DNA of 64,000 nucleotides from Zhihengliuella sp. ISTPL4 (GTDB taxonomy: Bacteria > Actinomycetota > Actinomycetes > Actinomycetales > Microbacteriaceae), in contig NZ_CP025422.1 of the NCBI RefSeq assembly GCF_002848265.1, positions 3,130,727 through 3,194,726 of the forward strand, given 5' to 3'. Positions within the stretch are counted from its first letter, which is position 1. Every line of letters begins with the position of its first letter. The notes under the pieces were generated by a model that searched no databases, was not told the origin of the DNA, and saw only the letters and a program-made list of their open reading frames with translations. Of this stretch, positions 17,056-26,317 are shown piece after piece. The translations under genes were made by a program, and so were the position numbers.

Positions 17056-18150
17056 TCAGGGTCGTCGCTGCTCGTCCCGCGACGCCTCGTCGCCGTCGTC
17101 GTGATCGTTCTCGACGCGGATGCGGCGACCCTCCTCGATGTCCTTCGTCTCCTTCTCCGCGCGCTTGTCGCTCTGCCGGGTGTCGCGCGGCGGCAGCTGG
17201 ATGTCGCGTTCGGCGGCGATACCCGCCTGAAGCTGACGACCGCGTTCCAGTTCGGCGTCGAATTCGGCGCCGAACAGCAGCGCGAGGTTCGCGATCCACA
17301 GCCACAGCAGGAACACGATGACACCCGCCATCGATCCGTAGGTGCGCTCGTAGTTCGAGAAGGTGGTGACGTAGAGCACGAACCCGAGGGTGGCGATCGC
17401 CAGCACCACGATGGCCACGAGGGCTCCCACGCTGATCCACCGGAACTTGGGCTGCTTGGCGTTCGGTGTCGCGTAGTAGAGGACCGCCACCAGGAAGACG
17501 ACGACGAACAGCAGCAGCGGCCATTTCGCGATGCTCCACGCGAGCTGCACGCCTTCGCCGGCGCCGATCGCGTTGCCCAGCGCCGACACCACGTCGCCGG
17601 AGAGGACGAGCACGATGGCGACGATCGCCAGCGAGACGACGGTGATGAGCGTGACGAGGAGCTGCATTGGCCGCAGCTTCCAGAACGGCCGTCCCTCCTC
17701 GATCTCGTAGATGCGGTTCATCACCCGACTGAACGCGCCGACGTAGCCCGACGCCGACCAGAGCGCGAGGAGAATTCCGGTGACGAGGGCGATGCCGGCA
17801 CCCGGCGCCTGGGAGATCTGCTCGATGGGTCCGCGCAGCGCCTCCGCCGTCTCCGGCGGTGCGACGTCGCCGATGATGCCGAGCACGGCGTCGGCGGCTG
17901 CTCCGCCCTGCCCGAAGACGCCGAGCAGCGAGAACACGGCGATCATGGCGGGGAAGATCGAGAGCACCGCGTAGTACGTGAGTGCCGCCGCGCCGTCCAT
18001 GCATTGATCGGCGGAGAACTCCCGCACGCTCTTGACGAGCACGTACTTCCACGACCGCTTCTGCAGATCCGTGGGGTTGTCCGGCTTCTCGTCGTGCTCG
18101 GGAGAGGGTGCGGCTGTCGATCCGCTCCGCTCGGTGTCTGCCTTCGACAT
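17056..18150 (-). CDS. YihY/BrkB-family membrane protein
   Basis: 364 residues. The hydrophobic core (about 50-310) contains about six helices with the family motifs DGAAALTYYAVLSIFPAMIAVFSLLG, LWSASGYVGAFSRVMNRIYE and FLLWLWIANLALLFGAEFDAELER. N- and C-terminal tails are hydrophilic; the C-terminal one is rich in Asp, Arg, Glu and Lys. The older name ribonuclease BN for this family is a misassignment; function remains unclear. It converges on the MHS permease stop with 18 bases between. Confidence 0.9.
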   Translation of the reverse strand: MSKADTERSGSTAAPSPEHDEKPDNPTDLQKRSWKYVLVKSVREFSADQCMDGAAALTYYAVLSIFPAMIAVFSLLGVFGQGGAAADAVLGIIGDVAPPETAEALRGPIEQISQAPGAGIALVTGILLALWSASGYVGAFSRVMNRIYEIEEGRPFWKLRPMQLLVTLITVVSLAIVAIVLVLSGDVVSALGNAIGAGEGVQLAWSIAKWPLLLFVVVFLVAVLYYATPNAKQPKFRWISVGALVAIVVLAIATLGFVLYVTTFSNYERTYGSMAGVIVFLLWLWIANLALLFGAEFDAELERGRQLQAGIAAERDIQLPPRDTRQSDKRAEKETKDIEEGRRIRVENDHDDGDEASRDEQRRP

Positions 18151-18270
18151 GGCTCCTCCTCGGCGTCGGCGCGAGCATTGCCCGCGGAGTCAGTCCTACG
18201 AGAAGAGGGCGCGTGAGGGCACGGGGGTTGCGCGAATCCGAAACGAGGGGGATGCTGTGCCGGCTTCCAG

Positions 18271-18804
18271 TCATCCGACCGGATAGGTGACCGTCCCGTC
18301 CCCGCCCACCACGGCGCCACCGCTGAGCTCTGCCGGGTCGACGTGACCAGGGCCGAGGATGTGGCGGACGACCTCGTCCCGCGCGAGGAGATGGTCGGCG
18401 ATGATCCGTCGATGACACCGCCACCACACGCTCTCCGAGCACATGACCGTGACGCGCCGCGCGCGACCCTCGGCGCGGAGGTCGTCCAGAGCCTGCCCGA
18501 AATCCGCCGACAGCGCGTGATCCGCGTAGTTGTGGAAGCTGCGGTTCTGCCACCAGGCATTGGTCTCGAACGGCACATCCCGGCTGACCGGGCGGCGACC
18601 CGTCAGCCCCTCCGCACGGTGGTAGGCGATCCCGGCGGCGCGCAAGGAGGAGGCCAGGGCGTCCTGGTCGAACTGCGGATACCGCTTCGAGCCGGGCAGG
18701 CGCCGCACGTCGACGACACTCTCCACGCGGCTCTCCTGCACCAGCCCCAGGAACTCGTCGATCGTCCGGGTGGAGTGCCCGATGGTGAAGAAGGGCGCAG
18801 CCAT
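18271..18804 (-). CDS. DUF488 family protein
   Basis: 177 residues. Family motifs include the start FFTIGHSTRTIDEFLGLV, VVDVRRLPGSKRYPQF and MCSESVWWRCHRRIIADHLL, where the Cys/His-containing CSExxWWRCHR is conserved. The biochemical role of DUF488 is unknown; related PF04343 proteins show a deaminase-like Rossmann layout. I chose ATG 18804 over an upstream ATG because the conserved FFTIGHS lies right after it and TACGGT (18811-18816) sits six bases upstream as a leaderless -10. The surface-protein remnant begins 81 bases away, facing outward. Confidence 0.85.
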   Translation of the reverse strand: MAAPFFTIGHSTRTIDEFLGLVQESRVESVVDVRRLPGSKRYPQFDQDALASSLRAAGIAYHRAEGLTGRRPVSRDVPFETNAWWQNRSFHNYADHALSADFGQALDDLRAEGRARRVTVMCSESVWWRCHRRIIADHLLARDEVVRHILGPGHVDPAELSGGAVVGGDGTVTYPVG

Positions 18805-18918
18805 GAGGCGACCGTAGCCCACCCCGCCCTGTTCACCGGCGACCCTTGCCCCGCCGCGGTCGCCGCCCCTACGGTGAGGTGACGGGTGGCGTCCGCACCC
18901 GAGGGCGGGGGCCGGCGG

Positions 18919-20420
18919 CTTACGCTCGTCAAGAACGTGATGGGCAGCGACCAGCCGCCCTCCGACTGGACCCTGACGGCGGCGGGGCCGGAGACCGTCA
19001 CCGGCGCCTCCGGGTCGCCCTCCGTCACCCGCGTTCCGGTGCCCGCCGGCGACTATGCGCTCGCCGAAGCGGACGGCCCCGCGGGGTACGCCGCCGGTCC
19101 GTGGTCGTGCACCGGCGGTGCGGTGACGGCCGACACCGTGACCGTCGCGGCAGGAGCGGAGGTGACGTGCACCATCATCAACACGCTCGAGATCGGCCAG
19201 CTCACCCTCGTGAAGAACGTCGTGAACGCGGGCGGCGGGCCCCTCGACGCGCAGGATTGGGAGCTCACCGCCCGGTCCGCCGACACGGTCATCAGCGGTG
19301 TCTCCGGCTCGAGCAAGGTGAGCTTCGCGGCGGTGGCGCCCGGGACCTTCACCCTCTCGGAGTCGAGCACCGCTCCGCAGGCGGGGTCCTACGTCAGCGA
19401 GGGCTGGTCATGCGTCGACGACGAGGGTACGCCCGTGGGCACCGGCGACACCGTCGAGGTCGTCCCGCTGGAGAGCGTGATCTGCACCGTGACGAATCGC
19501 TGGACCGCATCGACGCTGACACTGCGCAAACAGGTCGCCTCCGCCTTCGGGACGCCGGCGCTGCCCTCGGCCTGGACACTGACGGCGACCGACGGCGCGG
19601 CCACGGTCTCGGGCCCAGCCAATTCACCGGCGGTCACCCAGGCGGCCGTCGCCCCCGGGGCGTGGACCCTCAGTGAGACGGACGGTCCGTCCGGCTACGA
19701 CGCCCTCGGGTGGAACTGCTCGGGCGGGACCGTGTCGGGGGACGTCGTCCAGGTGCCCCCGTCGGCCGACGTGGTGTGCGTCCTCACCAACGCGTCGATC
19801 ACTCCCACCCTCACTCTCGTCAAGCAGGTGGTGAACGGTGAGCGCGGGCGCGCGGTGCCCGCGGACTTCGAGTTGAAGGCGCGCGGCCCGGGCAACGCGG
19901 CCCTCTCCGGTCCCAGCGGGTCGGAGTTCGTCACCGACATGGTGCTGCCGCCGGGCGACTACGTCTTCTCCGAGGACGGCCCGAGCGGCTACGAGGGCGA
20001 CTGGAGCTGCACGGGGACCACCTGGGACGGGACCACGGCGACGCTGGGCTTCGGGGAGGACGCGATCTGCACCGCGACGAACACGTTCGTCGGTGGCACC
20101 CTGACGCTCCGCAAGGCGGTCGTGGGAGACGGTCCGGGGGGCGCCGGCCGGACCCGCTGATGTCACGGACTGGACCCTTCGCGCCATCGGCGGCGGGGAG
20201 TTCCCGCGTCCTCGCATCGAAGGAGCGTCCGGCGAGGCCGCGGTGACGCTCGCTCCGCTCGGTGCCGGTGCCTTCCGGCTCTCGGAGGCGGCGGTGGAGG
20301 GCGTCCCCACGGCGGATTACCGCAGCGACGGCTGGCAGTGCACGGGCGGAGCGCTGGAGGGCAACGTCGTCGAGGTGACGGCCGGGATCGATACCGTCTG
20401 CACGGTGACGAATGTCTACG
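18919..20420 (+). repeat. Five tandem prealbumin-like domain repeats
   Basis: Repeat starts at 18919, 19201, 19516, 19810 and 20101 give unit lengths of 282, 315, 294 and 291 bases. The units share the pattern LTLxKxV, (D/E)W or FxLxA, an SETDGPSGY-like turn and C-x-x-TN near the end, but have diverged at the nucleotide level, so they are old duplications. Confidence 0.8.
20136..20141 (+). other. G6 homopolymer at the frameshift point
   Basis: Six consecutive G. Reading with five G joins the upstream frame (ending DGPG) to the downstream frame (APAGPADVTDW) and keeps repeat 5 and the LATTG anchor in frame. Slippage here could be phase variation, decay or a sequencing error. Confidence 0.7.
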
Positions 20421-20443
20421 TGCCCCGGTCGGGACCAGGGCCC

Positions 20444-20481
20444 GACCCCGAACCCGAGCCCGAGCCCGAGCCCGAGCCGGA
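20444..20481 (+). repeat. Hexamer repeat coding for a Pro-Glu tract
   Basis: Near-perfect repeats of a six-base unit (GAGCCC and one variant) encode the PEPEPEPEPEPE spacer just before the cell-wall anchor. The copy number can change without altering the frame. Confidence 0.75.
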
Positions 20482-20661
20482 GAACCCGGATCCCGGTACG
20501 GACGTCGACCCGGGAGCCGAGGGCGGGTCGAGTGGGGCGACGGACACCGACCTCGCGACGACGGGACTCGCGCCGACAGCGGCTGCGGCGGCGGGGGCCG
20601 GCGGTCTGCTCGTGCTCCTCGGTGTCGCGCTGCTCGGGACGCACCGCCGCCGGCGCACGAC

Positions 20662-21594
20662 TCAGACGTCGGCCGCCCGCACGTCCGCCCGCCCGTAGTC
20701 GCCGAGCTTCTCCACGGCGAAGTCGAGGAGAGCGTCGGCCCGCGAGGTCAGGGTCATGTCGGCCGGCCAGATGCCGACGACATGGGAGACGGTCACGGGA
20801 GGGTCCAAGGGACGGATCACGACGGCGCGTCCCTCGCTGCTGACGGGCAGGGTGTTGGGACGGGACATGAGCAGGCCATAGCCCAGACCCCGGCCCACGA
20901 GGGCTTCCACCAGGGCGAGCTGACTGACACGAGCCTCGATGCGCGGTTCGAGTCCGCGTGCGGTGAAGGCGTCGATGACGTTACGCGTTCCCGGGCTGGC
21001 GTCGTACTGGATGTAGGGCTCGTCGGCGAGATCCGGAAGATCCAGCGTTTCGGCGGTGGCCAGGGGGTGCTCGGGCGGCAGGTGGACCTCGAGCTCGGTG
21101 GCGTAGACCCGGCGCCGGCGGTACCCGGCGGGCAGCGACACGTTGTACACGAGAGCCACGTCGAGGTCCCCCGCATCCAGCGCCGAAAGGAGCTCCTCGT
21201 TCGTGCCGATCATGATCTCCAGCTGCACGCCCGGATGGCGCTTCGGGAACCCCTCGAGCAGCTCGGGCACGACGCTGGTGGCGAAGCTCGCGTAGCAGCC
21301 GAGGGTCACCGGCCCGCGCAGCTCGGTGCCGCGTCGGGCATCGAGGACGAGCTCTTGCGCGTCAGCGACGATGCGGCGGGCCTGTCTGGCGAACTGCTGA
21401 CCGGTCGGCGTCAGGGTGAGGCCGCGGGCCTTCCGTCGGACGCAGAGTTGCGCACCCACGGTGCGCTCGAGGCTCGTCACCGCCTGCGACAGCGCCGACT
21501 CCGAGATGTGCAGGTGGGCCGCCGCGGCGCTGAGCGTGGGGAAGTTGGGCAGCGCGGCGAACAATTCGAGTTGCCTCATGCTCACATCGGACAT
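20662..21594 (-). CDS. LysR-family transcriptional regulator
   Basis: 310 residues. The N-terminal winged helix is MRQLELFAALPNFPTLSAAAAHLHISESALSQAVTSLERTVG (about 6-47), followed by the effector domain (about 95-300). It is divergent from an operon of MHS permease, FAD monooxygenase and an NADP-binding oxidoreductase, the usual LysR arrangement for a catabolic operon induced by an aromatic acid. The ATG at 21594 was used; an internal ATG five codons later is equally possible. The stop overlaps the end of the decayed surface gene by 37 bases. Confidence 0.9.
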   Translation of the reverse strand: MSDVSMRQLELFAALPNFPTLSAAAAHLHISESALSQAVTSLERTVGAQLCVRRKARGLTLTPTGQQFARQARRIVADAQELVLDARRGTELRGPVTLGCYASFATSVVPELLEGFPKRHPGVQLEIMIGTNEELLSALDAGDLDVALVYNVSLPAGYRRRRVYATELEVHLPPEHPLATAETLDLPDLADEPYIQYDASPGTRNVIDAFTARGLEPRIEARVSQLALVEALVGRGLGYGLLMSRPNTLPVSSEGRAVVIRPLDPPVTVSHVVGIWPADMTLTSRADALLDFAVEKLGDYGRADVRAADV

Positions 21595-21743
21595 CGCCGG
21601 TTCCGCCCGTCCTGATTCTTCGGTGTATCCGAACTATATCCGCGAAGAACCGTGATTTACGTACAGAGTGCGCAGCCTCACGATGAAAGGGACACATCCC
21701 GATTCCCTCTCTTCCGAGGGAGACAACGACGTTAGGGACGACC

Positions 21744-23120
21744 ATGACCTCCTCTTCTGCTTCTGGCCGCGACACCTCGCAGCGCCGCATCGCCTTCGCG
21801 ACGATCATCGGCACGACCATCGAGTGGTACGACTTCTTCATCTATGCGACGAGTGCCGGGCTCGTCTTCGCTCAGCTCTTCTTCCAGCCGGCAGGCAAGG
21901 AGATCGGTCTGCTGCTCTCCTTCGCCACCGTCGGCATCTCGTTCCTCTTCCGTCCGCTCGGTGCCTTCCTGGCGGGGCACTTCGGCGATGTCCTCGGACG
22001 GCGCACGATGCTCGTCCTCACCCTGGTCATGATGGGCGCGGCCACCACGCTCATCGGCTTGCTGCCGACGTACGCCCAGATCGGCATCGCCGCGCCGATC
22101 CTGCTCCTGCTGTTGCGGATCCTGCAGGGCCTCTCCGCCGGCGGCGAGTGGGGCGGTGCGGTCCTCATGGCAGTGGAGCACGCCCCGGCCGATCGGCGCG
22201 GTCGTGCGGGGTCGTGGCCCCAGCTCGGGGTACCCCTCGGGTTCCTGCTCGCCTCCGGTGTGACGGCGCTCATGACCGGAGTCGTCTCCCCGGGCGCGGC
22301 GTACCTGGAGTGGGGTTGGCGTGTGCCGTTCCTGGTGAGCGTCGTGCTCATCGTCGTGGGATTCATCATCCGGCGCTCCGTCTCGGAGAGTCCCGTCTTC
22401 GCTGAGATCGCGCGGCGCGGACGGCAGTCCCAGGCGCCGATCGTGACCCTGTTCCAGCGCCACTGGTACCTCGTGCTCCTGGCGGCGCTCGTGTTCGCGG
22501 GCAACGGCACGCTCGGCTACATGACGACGGGCGGCTTCCTCAACAGCTACGCGATCAACGTGCAGAGCCTCGACACGACGGCCGTGCTCGTCGCCGCGTC
22601 CGTGGCCGCGGTCGTCTGGTTCTTGTCGACCCTCGCCGCCGGATACCTCTCGGACACGATCGGGCGGCGGAGCACCTTCCTGATCGGTTTCGCGCTGCAG
22701 GCGCTCGTCGTCTTCCCGATCTTCTGGCTCGTTGATCACGGCGGACTCCCGGGGCTGTACACCGCGCTCGTCCTCATCTCGACCGGTCTCGGCCTCACCT
22801 ACGGCCCCTTGGCCGCGTGGTACTCCGAGATCTTCCCCGCATCGATCCGGTTCTCCGGTGTCTCGATCACCTACGCGATCGGGGCGGTGCTGGGTGGCGC
22901 TTTCGCGCCGATGATCGCCCAGTTGCTGCTCGACAAGACCGGTACGACCATGGCCGTCTCGGCTTATCTCCTCCTCGCATCGCTGCTCGGCGGCGCGGCG
23001 ACGCTGTGCCTCCGGGATCGATCGGGGATCCCGCTGGGTCCGGACCACGAATCGGAGCAGGCCACGGGCGCCACGATGTTCCGGTCGCCCCCGACCGCGC
23101 CTGTATTGGTGACGAAGTGA
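21744..23120 (+). CDS. MHS-family MFS permease
   Basis: 458 residues, 12 helices. Signature features are ATIIGTTIEWYDFFIYATSA at the N-terminus, motif A in GHFGDVLGRRTML and its repeat GYLSDTIGRRSTF, and GGEWGGAVLMAVEHAP. It is the first gene of the probable catabolic operon and likely brings in the aromatic or carboxylic substrate of the monooxygenase that follows 40 bases downstream. It is only distantly similar to the other MHS permease of this window. Confidence 0.9.
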   Translation: MTSSSASGRDTSQRRIAFATIIGTTIEWYDFFIYATSAGLVFAQLFFQPAGKEIGLLLSFATVGISFLFRPLGAFLAGHFGDVLGRRTMLVLTLVMMGAATTLIGLLPTYAQIGIAAPILLLLLRILQGLSAGGEWGGAVLMAVEHAPADRRGRAGSWPQLGVPLGFLLASGVTALMTGVVSPGAAYLEWGWRVPFLVSVVLIVVGFIIRRSVSESPVFAEIARRGRQSQAPIVTLFQRHWYLVLLAALVFAGNGTLGYMTTGGFLNSYAINVQSLDTTAVLVAASVAAVVWFLSTLAAGYLSDTIGRRSTFLIGFALQALVVFPIFWLVDHGGLPGLYTALVLISTGLGLTYGPLAAWYSEIFPASIRFSGVSITYAIGAVLGGAFAPMIAQLLLDKTGTTMAVSAYLLLASLLGGAATLCLRDRSGIPLGPDHESEQATGATMFRSPPTAPVLVTK

Positions 23121-23160
23121 GAGGGCGCGCGATCGCGCGTCGTTCGATGAAGGAGAGGCA

Positions 23161-24381
23161 ATGGTAGACAGCAGCACGAGGATCGCCGTGATCGGTGGGG
23201 GGATGGGCGGGCTCACGGCCGCGATCGCCCTCAACCGGATCGCGGGCGTCCAGGTCACGGTGTTCGAACAGGCGACGGCGCTCGGCGAGGTCGGGGCCGG
23301 GGTGACCGTGGCTCCGAATGCCCAGCGCGTTCTCGAGGCGCTCGGCGTCCTGGAACAGGTGCGACGGGCCGGGGCGACCCCGGACGGCCACGGCGTCTAT
23401 CTGGATGCGAGCGGCGCCCTCGTCACCGATGCAGCGTGGGAGGACTCCGCGAAGCAGTACCGGAACATCGGGATGTACCGTCCGGACCTCATCGACGTCC
23501 TGGCGCGCGAGGTCGACGCCGACAGCATCCGCCTCGGGCATCGACTGGCCTCCCTCCGTACGGAGGATTCCGGCGTCCGAGTCACTTTCGACAACGGCGT
23601 CAGCGACCTCTTCGACGCGGTGATCGGGGCGGACGGCATCCACTCGGTCGTGCGCCGCGGCATCGTGCCTGATCCGGAGCCTGTGTACTCCGGGTACATC
23701 GTCTACCGCGGGGTCGTCGACGCCTGTCTTCTGCCCGCGGACTGGCCGAAGATCAGCCAGGTGTGGATGGGGGATCAGCGGCACTTCATGTGCTACCCGC
23801 TGCAGCAACGCACCCTCTTCAATTTCGTCGCCGGGGTTCCCAGCGACCGGCCGCTCCGCGGGCCCTGGTCCGGTCCGGCCGACGTGAGCGAACTCCGCGC
23901 CGAGTTCGCCGGCGGTGCCTGGGACACCCGTCTGCAGCGCTTCCTCCAGGTGATCGAGAAGACGTTCTGGTGGGGACTCTTCGACCACGAACCGCTCCGC
24001 AACTGGTCGCGAGGACCGGTGACCCTGCTCGGCGACGCCGCGCACACGATGCTCCCGCATCAGGGACAGGGCGTGAACCAGGCGATCGAGGACAGCATGG
24101 CGCTCGCCGTGTTCCTGAAGGCCGCGGACACCGTCGCTGACATCCCGGAGGCGTTCCGGCGCTACACCGCGGTCCGCATGCAGCGGACCGCCATCCTGCA
24201 GCACGGGTCGCGACGGGCGGGATGGATGTTCGACGCGCAGCACGAGTTCGCTGACCGGCGGAAGCGCGACACCGACCTGCGCGTCGGCCGCGACTTCCGC
24301 CGCAGCGCGGTGTTCGACTACGACGCGAGGAAGGTCGCCGAGAGGGCGCTCACCCGCTTCCGGAAGGAGCAGTACGCATGA
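23161..24381 (+). CDS. FAD-dependent aromatic monooxygenase (salicylate hydroxylase-like)
   Basis: 406 residues, class A flavoprotein monooxygenase. FAD Rossmann motif IGGGMGGLTAAIAL (11-24), the DG motif in IGADGIHSVVRRGI (about 158-171) and the GD motif GDAAHTMLPHQGQGVNQAIE near residue 293 are all intact. The family hydroxylates aromatic acids such as salicylate or 6-hydroxynicotinate with NAD(P)H and oxygen. Strong ribosome site AAGGAGAGGCA before ATG 23161. The end overlaps the next start (ATGA, 24378-24381). No ring-cleavage genes are in the window, so the pathway cannot be named. Confidence 0.9.
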   Translation: MVDSSTRIAVIGGGMGGLTAAIALNRIAGVQVTVFEQATALGEVGAGVTVAPNAQRVLEALGVLEQVRRAGATPDGHGVYLDASGALVTDAAWEDSAKQYRNIGMYRPDLIDVLAREVDADSIRLGHRLASLRTEDSGVRVTFDNGVSDLFDAVIGADGIHSVVRRGIVPDPEPVYSGYIVYRGVVDACLLPADWPKISQVWMGDQRHFMCYPLQQRTLFNFVAGVPSDRPLRGPWSGPADVSELRAEFAGGAWDTRLQRFLQVIEKTFWWGLFDHEPLRNWSRGPVTLLGDAAHTMLPHQGQGVNQAIEDSMALAVFLKAADTVADIPEAFRRYTAVRMQRTAILQHGSRRAGWMFDAQHEFADRRKRDTDLRVGRDFRRSAVFDYDARKVAERALTRFRKEQYA

Positions 24382-24998
24382 CCTCGATCAGCATCATCGG
24401 CAGCGGGAGGATGAGCGCCGCGATCGCGGATGTCGCCACCCGTGCCGGAGCGCGCATCCAGATCGTGCGCCGGAGCACCTCCAGCTCGTCCGGCGACCGC
24501 GCCGGTGTCGCCTACGCCGCCCTCGGCGATGACCTTACCGGCGACCTCGTCGTGCTCGCCGTCCCGTACGTGGCCTACCCGAGCATTCTCGAGCACTATC
24601 GCGATCGCCTGCGCGACAGGGTCGTGATCGACATCAGCAACCCCATCGACTTCACCACCTATGACGAGCTGACCGTTCCCACCGATTCGTCCAGCGCCGC
24701 GCAACTGGCCCGGATGCTCCCCGAGGGCGCCGCGGTCGTCAAGGCGTTCAACGTCAACCTCGGCGACACGCTGGCCACCGGCACCAACGGCACGACGCCG
24801 ACGACCGTCCTCTATGCCGGCGACTATGCCGAGGCCAAGATCGCGGTCGCAGTGCTCGTCGAGGCGGCGGGGCTCCGCGCCGTCGACGTCGGTCCGTTGT
24901 CCCGCGCTCGGGAGCTCGAGGCGATGGGATTCCTCCAGATCGTGCTCGCCGCGCTCGGCACGACGAGCTACGAGTCGGGATTCACTCTGCTCCCCTGA
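24378..24998 (+). CDS. NADP-binding F420-reductase-like oxidoreductase
   Basis: 206 residues. The N-terminal Rossmann site is ISIIGSGRMSAAIADVA (4-20), with VRRST after strand 2, where an Arg pair favours NADP. The middle has DLVVLAVPYVAYPSIL and VVIDISNPIDFTT, then VVKAFNVNLGDTL, as in the NADPH-dependent F420 reductase/YaeB-like group. It could reduce flavin or F420 to serve the monooxygenase, or act on another substrate. The four-base overlap with the monooxygenase suggests coupled synthesis. Confidence 0.82.
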   Translation: MTSISIIGSGRMSAAIADVATRAGARIQIVRRSTSSSSGDRAGVAYAALGDDLTGDLVVLAVPYVAYPSILEHYRDRLRDRVVIDISNPIDFTTYDELTVPTDSSSAAQLARMLPEGAAVVKAFNVNLGDTLATGTNGTTPTTVLYAGDYAEAKIAVAVLVEAAGLRAVDVGPLSRARELEAMGFLQIVLAALGTTSYESGFTLLP

Positions 24999-25048
24999 GG
25001 GACATGCGCCTCGACGCGCCGGGAAGGCGGACGGGACGGGACATGACG

Positions 25049-25082
25049 CTGCGGGTCCGTCCGGAACAGGACGGACCCGCAG
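25049..25082. terminator. Bidirectional terminator hairpin
   Basis: A perfect 14-bp stem (25049-25062 with 25069-25082) and six-base loop lies between the converging ends of the catabolic operon and the zinc operon. Confidence 0.85.
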
Positions 25083-25091
25083 TATCGAGGC

Positions 25092-26288
25092 TCAGCCGGC
25101 GGCCGGAGCGATCTCGTTCGGGGTGACGTCGAGTTCGGTGCTCGCAAGCACTTCGCCGGTGGTGAGGTCGACGGCGTGCACGCTGTTCGCGGCCGGCTCG
25201 GTCACGTATGCGATGTCGCCGGCGACGACGATCGCGGGGTGCGGGTCCTGCCACTCGGCCGGTCCCTCCCACGCCTCGATGACCGGGTAGGTGTCGGTGA
25301 TCTCACCGGACGTCGGGTCGAGCACGTGGATGGAACCGTCGGCGCCGAGGATGTAGGCCAGGTCGTCCGGGCCGCGCACGACGTCTCGGAACGTGTACTC
25401 CGCTCCCGCGGGCAGGGACACGACCTCGGAGGTCATTGCCGCGGTGTCGATGAGTGTGACGGCGCCGAGCAGGTAGCCCTCGGCGTCGGGGTCGTTCTTG
25501 TAGTCGCCGACGACGATCGGGCTGGTCTCACTCACGTAGGCGTTGCCCATGCGGCCGTACGGCTGGTCGGGGGCGGCGAGCTTGGTGATCTCGCCGTCCT
25601 TGTAGACGAGCGCGCCGTCCTCGCAGCCGAAGACGACGACCTCGTCGGCAGCGGTCCCTTCACCGTGGACGCCGGGGCACTGGTCGGACGAGGCGATCTC
25701 CGCACCCCCCGCATCGCGCACCACGATGCCGCTGCGACCATCCGCATCGCCCACGGTGGTCAGGAACGTGCCGTCCGCGAGGAGCACGGAGACACCGTGA
25801 TGCGCCTCGACACCGTCGATGGTCTCCAGCTCGGGGAGGCCGTCGCCGAGATCGGCGGTGTCGAAGATCGTGGTGTCGCTCGTGCCGTCGGCGTAGAGGA
25901 TGGTCTTGCCCCCGTGGCGGACGACGTGGCCGGGGGTGTCGGCGTCGAACACCGTATCGGTCAGCTCGGCCTCGTCGGACGATCCGGCCCCGGTGTCGAG
26001 CACCTGGAAACCCTCGCTCATCGTCACCATGACGTGGCGACCGTCGCCGGCGGGGTTGAGCCGTGTGAACGGCTCGGAGTCGAAGTCGGCGACGGTGTCG
26101 AGCGTCTCGCCGTCGAGGACGAGGATGCCGCCCTCATACGAGATGGCCACCCGGGGACCGGTGTCCGATTCCGGGGCGCCGCTCGGGGCGGAGCCGGCTC
26201 CGGCCGTCGTCGAGCAGGAGGCGAGCGTCACGGCGGCGCCGAGGGCGACGGCCCCGACCAGCGCGCGGCGCAGGGGGAGTGTCTTCAT
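25092..26288 (-). CDS. aztD: Zinc metallochaperone AztD-like lipoprotein
   Basis: 398 residues. Signal peptide with lipobox LASC (about 22-25). The rest is a seven-bladed-propeller-like repeat protein with the AztD pattern RVAISYEGGILVLDGETLDTV, VEAHHGVSVLLADGTFLTTV, DQCPGVHGEGTAADEVVVFGCEDG and DPHPAIVVAGDIAYVTEP. In Paracoccus AztD loads zinc onto the binding protein AztC. The His-rich loops VEAHHG and CPGVHGEG are the likely metal or contact sites. It is last in the operon aztB-aztD-aztC-aztD, 29 bases after aztC. It keeps the family features better than its paralogue at 27237. Confidence 0.85.
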   Translation of the reverse strand: MKTLPLRRALVGAVALGAAVTLASCSTTAGAGSAPSGAPESDTGPRVAISYEGGILVLDGETLDTVADFDSEPFTRLNPAGDGRHVMVTMSEGFQVLDTGAGSSDEAELTDTVFDADTPGHVVRHGGKTILYADGTSDTTIFDTADLGDGLPELETIDGVEAHHGVSVLLADGTFLTTVGDADGRSGIVVRDAGGAEIASSDQCPGVHGEGTAADEVVVFGCEDGALVYKDGEITKLAAPDQPYGRMGNAYVSETSPIVVGDYKNDPDAEGYLLGAVTLIDTAAMTSEVVSLPAGAEYTFRDVVRGPDDLAYILGADGSIHVLDPTSGEITDTYPVIEAWEGPAEWQDPHPAIVVAGDIAYVTEPAANSVHAVDLTTGEVLASTELDVTPNEIAPAAG

Positions 26289-26317
26289 GCGGTGCTTCTT
26301 TCTTGTGAGGGATGGTC

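Larger units (their letters stand above)
18886..20698 (+). pseudogene. Truncated and frameshifted cell-wall-anchored repeat protein
   Basis: Remnant of a large surface protein. Five prealbumin-like (SpaA-type) repeats of about 94-105 residues begin at 18919, 19201, 19516, 19810 and 20101, each opening with LTLxKxV and closing around C-x-T-N. They are followed by a Pro-Glu tract, the sorting motif LATTG (20552-20566), a hydrophobic helix and a basic RRRRTT tail. This is the layout of a sortase substrate; LAxTG is favoured by class E sortases. There is no signal peptide, because a stop lies just before the first possible start, so the 5' end is gone. A stop at 20158-20160 interrupts repeat 5. 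Removing one G from the six-G run at 20136-20141 restores the frame to the anchor. Confidence 0.8.

Noticed and set aside
17056..18150. Ribonuclease BN
   Set aside because: This is an outdated label for YihY-family membrane proteins; the sequence is a membrane protein without nuclease motifs.
18886..20698. Tandem repeats as a CRISPR-like or mobile element
   Set aside because: Repeats have a 282-315 base period, are diverged and are coding; they are protein domain repeats.
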